This document shows, one piece after another, positions 59,618 to 64,000 of a stretch of 64,000 nucleotides of DNA. Within the stretch, counting starts at the first letter, position 1. Each line of letters begins with the position of its first letter. The translations under genes and the position numbers were made by a program. The stretch covers positions 9,714,001 to 9,778,000 of the forward strand of contig NC_135365.1 in NCBI RefSeq assembly GCF_051622035.1, written 5' to 3'. A model generated the notes under the pieces. That model did not search any database and was not told where the DNA came from. It worked only from the letters and a program-made list of their open reading frames with translations. This DNA is from Arctopsyche grandis (Eukaryota; Arthropoda; Insecta; Trichoptera; Hydropsychidae).

Positions 59618-59750
59618 TAGAGGTAGGATAGTCACAGTGCTATCCATTGTTCCATTGTTGTAAATCCTTTGTAAAAAAGGTTCGGCAAACCTTTAACAAT
59701 GCATTTACAACCTTTGAACAATACGCGGCACCTTCTGGGTCCGGTGACTA
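59618..59750. mobile_element. 133-bp hairpin MITE, duplication CACCTGAC
   Basis: Starts TAGAGGTAGGATAGTCACAG and ends GGGTCCGGTGACTA. Exact CACCTGAC lies at 59610-59617 and 59751-59758. Full length and young-looking. Confidence 0.93.
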
Positions 59751-61120
59751 CACCTGACTCCCTTTTTTCACTACTCTGACCCAAACAATTTATATCTTTT
59801 TTTCTTCTACATTGTCTTGGGTACACATGTTAATCGTCCTCGTTCATTATAGTTTCAATATCTTTACTCGTTTCTCTACAAACTATGCTTACCTCGTGCA
59901 GTATTCAAGTTTTTTTCGTCTCCTGGATTTCATATTGATTCTAATTCCGTTCTAGTCCTTTGATCTCTTTTTCATTTTTGACATTAATTAAGTATATACA
60001 ACATAAGTAGCTGTTAACTACTCTAACTTGTTTATATTTAATAGTTGATATGCATAGCAACTGAGTACTACTACATGTGTGATACATGCCATATAAAGGT
60101 CTATCGGTCAACGAGTGCTAATTGTTACTACTGATCTACTCATCTATGTAGTTGTTAAATAGCTGGAACATGTGCTCTAATCCCTCCTGGTCTATGTGTG
60201 AGTTCCTCTCCACAAGAATAGAATCTAAACGAATTGGAATTTTTATCGAATCATACTACAAGTGACGATGACGTGTTTCAGACACACAATTTAGCTCGGA
60301 GATACACAATAATTGTCAATCGATTATTTGGACAGTGTATTCATGGGAACACGGGTATATATATATATATATATATAGTATACAAGAGGGGGAGACCTGG
60401 ACATATCCTCTTGGCATTTTGAGGTCACGCGTAATCTCTGTAGGAGGATGATGACGATGATGATGTTATTCACGTTATTAAGACTAGTTCTCATTGTGTG
60501 TGGCACGTCCTCTTTTGTACCAGATCCGCTCCCCGGTGCACTGGATCAGGTTTTACAGCCTTGAGGTGATGAGAGCGGAACTGCTACCTTTTTACCTTCT
60601 TCTCTTCTTTTTTGTTGTTGTTTTTGTGTGTATGTAGTTGGAAAACGCAATCGTCTTCTGAGTGTGTACTAACGCGTGGTGCTCAATCTGCATTTCGCGG
60701 AATTTCCAACTCCGAAAAACGGCTCCAAAAGTTCTTGTAGATGGAGGATTTTGATTGTTGATGAGTATGTAGCTAAAATAATGTATTACGATGAATTGCA
60801 TTTAAAATAGATCCACTTGTAAGTCTAGAAAAAAAGCAAAAAGCTGGAAGTTATTATTCCCTCTCCCTAAACAAGTCACGGATGACATCATTCACAGCAA
60901 TATTAACACTAATGAAAAACTTGATATAATGGTTTATTCCCTAAAGGTGAGAGCCTTTGTATGTATAAGGCTGAGTGCACAGTGAACTGACGCGACACGA
61001 CACTACATTATTAATAATTGGCGTTGGGACAATGCTTTTCGCAAAAAAAATGGTTCACTATTGTCAACCATAATTTTTTCCTTTCTTGTCTAATACATTA
61101 ATGTAGTAGCCTATTGTTAT
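59751..61120. other. no gene seen; (TA)n at 60357-60377
   Basis: Mixed AT-rich sequence with a perfect TA dinucleotide run near 60357-60377 and GATGATGACGATGATG near 60447. No exons recognised. Confidence 0.5.
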
Positions 61121-61123
61121 TTG

Positions 61124-61439
61124 ACGTCTTGAACTCTGAAAGCCACTATAGTGGCTATCGGATATTCGGCTGCCATCTCGGAAAGCCAGTATAGTGGCTT
61201 TGTTAAGCGGCTACTTTGGAGCTTTATTTTTAATATTCATTGGCAAATTTTTGAAGGTTTCATTTTACAATAGTGTACTTAACGTCTTGAACTCTGAAAG
61301 GCACTATAGTGGCTTTCGGATATTCGGTTGCCAGCTCGGAAAGCCAGTATAGTGGCCTTGTTAAGCGGCTACTTTGGAGCTTTATTTTTAATATTCATTG
61401 GCAAATTTTTGAAGGTTTTATTTTACAATAGTGTACTTA
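61124..61439. repeat. 158-bp direct tandem duplication with palindromic cores
   Basis: Copies 61124-61281 and 61282-61439 start ACGTCTTGAACTCTGAAAG. Each contains a short palindrome around CACTATAGTG, and a second AGCCAGTATAGTGGC half. They are about 96% alike. They lie 180 bp before the piggyBac-like coding remnant and might be its subterminal region. Confidence 0.88.
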
Positions 61440-61619
61440 AAGGATACGAGATGCTAGAAAATGTATAAATAGGATAATTACAGTAAAGGGTTAGCGTCTA
61501 TATTGTTTCTAAGAATATTTGAATTCTTTACCTGCTTCTACATTCGAGTGCGCCGTTTTATTTGGGCAGTCGGTATCGATACATTGTGCTCTAAGGAGGT
61601 ATTTTCGGTGGGGTGACCA

Positions 61620-62200
61620 TAATTTTATGACGTGTTCGGTAATATTAGTGCATATGGAGAAATAATAAATACAAGTGTTGGCAACATTGAAATTTCAGTT
61701 TTTAAACTGTTAATTAAAATCACATTTTCTATTCGTTACCTACTAGAAAACTTTCAAAACCTAGAAGACTTCCAAAATGATTGTGATAGTGATGATAACT
61801 ATTTTGTATTTGATAATGTAGAAAATTTTTACAGTGGAAGTGGCATTCAACCCTAACCAAGTAAAAAAGGGGCTATATTGATACCGAAAGCGATAGTGAA
61901 GGTGATATCAGAGATACAAACAGTGATAATTGGTCGATTTTAAGTAATCATATTTTCAACCAAAAAATTTTTATTTTTCGGTTGAAAATATGTTTTTTAG
62001 GAGTGTCTTCAAAAGAGATCGGTTTCTACAAATATTTCGGATATTACAACTCAAAAATAATAATGTAGAACACAATGGCTTTTTGAATCATTTAGATGCT
62101 GAATGCAGACAATTAATTATACCGTGCAGAGACATAGTGGTCGATGAGTCCGTCGTGAACTTCAAAGGCAAGATTTGTTTGAAAAGTGTAAAAAAATAGT
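61620..62200 (+). pseudogene. piggyBac transposase remnant
   Basis: The frame at 61990-62199 reads KRDRFLQIFRILQLKNNN and later CRDIVVDESVVNFKGKICLK, the piggyBac core pattern RDRF…LRFLHFNDN and the catalytic-Asp segment (D)ES-x-x-x-F-K/R-G. Upstream (about 61750-61950) Asp/Ser-rich stretches (NDCDSDDNYF, DSEGDI) match the acidic N-terminus. Frameshifts and stops separate the parts and the C-terminal half is not recognisable. Confidence 0.7.
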
Positions 62201-63436
62201 GATCAAAAACACCGTGCATATACATATTACAGTGCAGTTTCGCATGCAATAAAAATGCCAATTAATGTTCGTGAAAGAATACCCAAGTTAGTATGTACAT
62301 AGAAACGGAAGTTGGGGCGGATAAGGGACGGTCGCTTCGATTTTGATCCACCCTGTGTTATTGTCGAAATGTTCTCGTAACTTTTCCGTCTATTATAATC
62401 GCTAATGATGCCATGTAGAGCGCAGAATGCCGGCAGACAGAAAACAAAAGGATTTTTCGGTTCGCCTGCCGACATTCCGTTGTTCACGTTAATGAGGCAA
62501 AAACTTTGGCAGACTTTCGTTGAATTTTGTCAGAAAAGGGAACAAATAAAATAAAACATGCTGCATTGTTACCGTTTTCATATTATTTCATCCATATACA
62601 TACAATATACACCCACACACTCACCGTTGAACAAGGTTGTCTGCTCCCCAAAGTTACTATTGATATCGAAAGACTTCTTTTTTACGCCGTTCGAAGCCGG
62701 CATTTGATACTTCAGTGCCCGAGGAAAAATTTTGCTACAAAACTGCGAAAGTTTTACATGTAATCTGCTTTATTTATATATTTTCAGAGTTGTTTTATTC
62801 AATAGTTTTAATGAAAGGTATTTTTTCCATTGCTTTACAGTCAATCTTTGTATGTAGCTTCGTTGAAAGTAACGAGCATTGAATTTCGACGTTAATAAGA
62901 TTGAACATTTGCATCAAAGGATGTAGTCGAATTGTAAAGATATCATTATGCAGAAATGGAATGAAAAGGATCTATTAGAAATACATATAATAAAAGAAGC
63001 GTTTCAGAATAAATAGGAAATTTTTCATTTTATTTAAAAATGTCAACTAATTAGCGTACACATTGTAGCAATACATTTTGTTGATTATTATAAAATGTAA
63101 ATGCATATAATACACACAAATATTTATATATTATATATAATATCATATTTATATAATTATATATGTATGTATAATATCATTTCACTTTTTCAAGAGGGGA
63201 GCTAATTTTATTTTATTGTTTTGCGAATCTGTATTTATAGTGATTCCCATTTCATTGAGGAATTGATTACTAACTGGTTCCTGCAGCGACATAGAAGCGA
63301 TAATTTCCTGCGAAATCATAAAAATCATTTAGGTAATTTTAAAGACCTTATTGAGATTAAAAATTAAAAATATACATATAGCCAGCATTAAAATATATGT
63401 ACATATATGTAGCTGATAGAAAATTAAAATATACAT
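62201..63436. other. decayed region after the piggyBac remnant, no gene
   Basis: AT-rich. Short frames near 62440-62620 may be further decayed transposon coding sequence, but no motif is secure. 63100-63180 is TATAT low complexity. Confidence 0.45.
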
Positions 63437-63806
63437 ATAGGCAGAGAAATGTTATATTAATAGAAGTGGCTTTAGGCGTCATATTGTTGTCAAGTGACGA
63501 TTGTCCACAGACAATCCTAAATAATTTTAGCATCAGTCGTATTTGATGCTTGGTGCTCGACGTATGTATGTCCGATAAAAACTTCTCTGTTTGTTTATAT
63601 TACTCGCAAGATGGGCAAGCATCGGTAAAAAATTCACAATGCATTAAAAAACACACAATAAACAACATGGGATACATTTTTATAAGTAAATTGATCCGAT
63701 TGTATTCCGTGCGTCGTAGCGTATTTATAGATGTACCGCGTATTATTGACAGCAATTAATTATTCGTAAGGGCCCTTCTATTATTATTACATTTCTCTGC
63801 ATATAG
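63437..63806. mobile_element. MITE with GCAGAGAAATGTTATA ends, copy 2 (reverse)
   Basis: Inverted relative of 5829-6191, with matching blocks CATCAGTCGTATTTGATGC, TTTGTTTATATTACTCGCAAG and TTATTCGTAAGGGCCCTTCT. Both ends read CATATAGGCAGAGAAATGT-like in inverted orientation. Confidence 0.75.
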
Positions 63807-64000
63807 GTGAGTGGTTACATTGATGCTAACCACCGAGAGGTTCTCGGGTTTAAGCCCTGGGTTGACCTCAATTAAAAAGAATTTATTTCGAATACTTCTG
63901 CAGTGCTGTTGGTTGGACTTGGATATTTGTGATCCAAGTCAATCGTTTTCTATTAAATTTTGCCAATTTATCTAATTTTTTAGTATTGAAACGGTTCCTC
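63806..64000 (+). mobile_element. tRNA-derived SINE cut by window end
   Basis: ATAGGTGAGTGGTTACATTG, ACCACCGAGAGGTTCTCGGGTT (B-box region), TCCAAGTCAATCGTTTTCTA and TTGAAACGGTTCCTC. It matches the interrupted copy in Arrow intron 14 and shows the unbroken order there. Confidence 0.85.

Overview
The window is nuclear DNA of an arthropod, almost certainly an insect: AT-rich, intron-dense, with GT-AG introns, AATAAA signals and a very high load of short DNA transposons, Helitrons, tRNA-derived SINEs and degraded retroelements. The intron-rich LRP5/6 gene (20 coding exons) argues against a drosophilid. I could not settle the order from sequence alone.

Seven protein-coding genes could be rebuilt exon by exon with matching splice phases. 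On the + strand: uroporphyrinogen decarboxylase (554-2230, first codons uncertain), a Brummer/PNPLA2 triglyceride lipase (5235-14212) and the Wnt co-receptor Arrow/LRP5/6 (18049-31443). On the - strand: mitochondrial ribosomal protein mL64/CRIF1 (14867-15957), tubulin polyglutamylase TTLL1 (32758-35553), mitochondrial ribosomal protein uL23m (37110-37792) and the Hsp70 import carrier Hikeshi (39929-43952). Two pairs are convergent with nearly touching 3' ends (Brummer/CRIF1 and Arrow/TTLL1). The genes belong to unrelated pathways (heme, lipid, Wnt, mitochondrial translation, cilia/tubulin, heat shock), so this is ordinary housekeeping gene order, not a functional cluster.

From about 44 kb to the end I found no complete gene. 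There is one GC-rich exon-like block ending in a good splice donor (46460-46711), probably the 5' exon of a gene running out of the window, and a weaker candidate near 56.9 kb. The rest is mobile DNA.

The mobile DNA is the most informative part. Many elements have exact target-site duplications readable in the sequence: a 133-bp hairpin MITE family with 8-bp duplications (at least six copies), a 339-bp family starting GGGTCTACC (8 bp), several other 8-bp MITEs, TTAA-flanked piggyBac-like MITEs, two solo LTRs (4-bp duplications), three Helitrons ending CTAG, and SINEs. Several are nested, so insertion order can be read. Degraded coding remnants of pogo/Tigger, piggyBac, hAT (ZBED5-like), RTE-like and Jockey-like elements are present, mostly in introns. 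I did not find a clearly new biological system; the strongest novelties are the nested or composite MITEs, a foldback element carrying an unexplained ORF, a long stem-loop at 38.3 kb and a Helitron carrying a GC-rich satellite.
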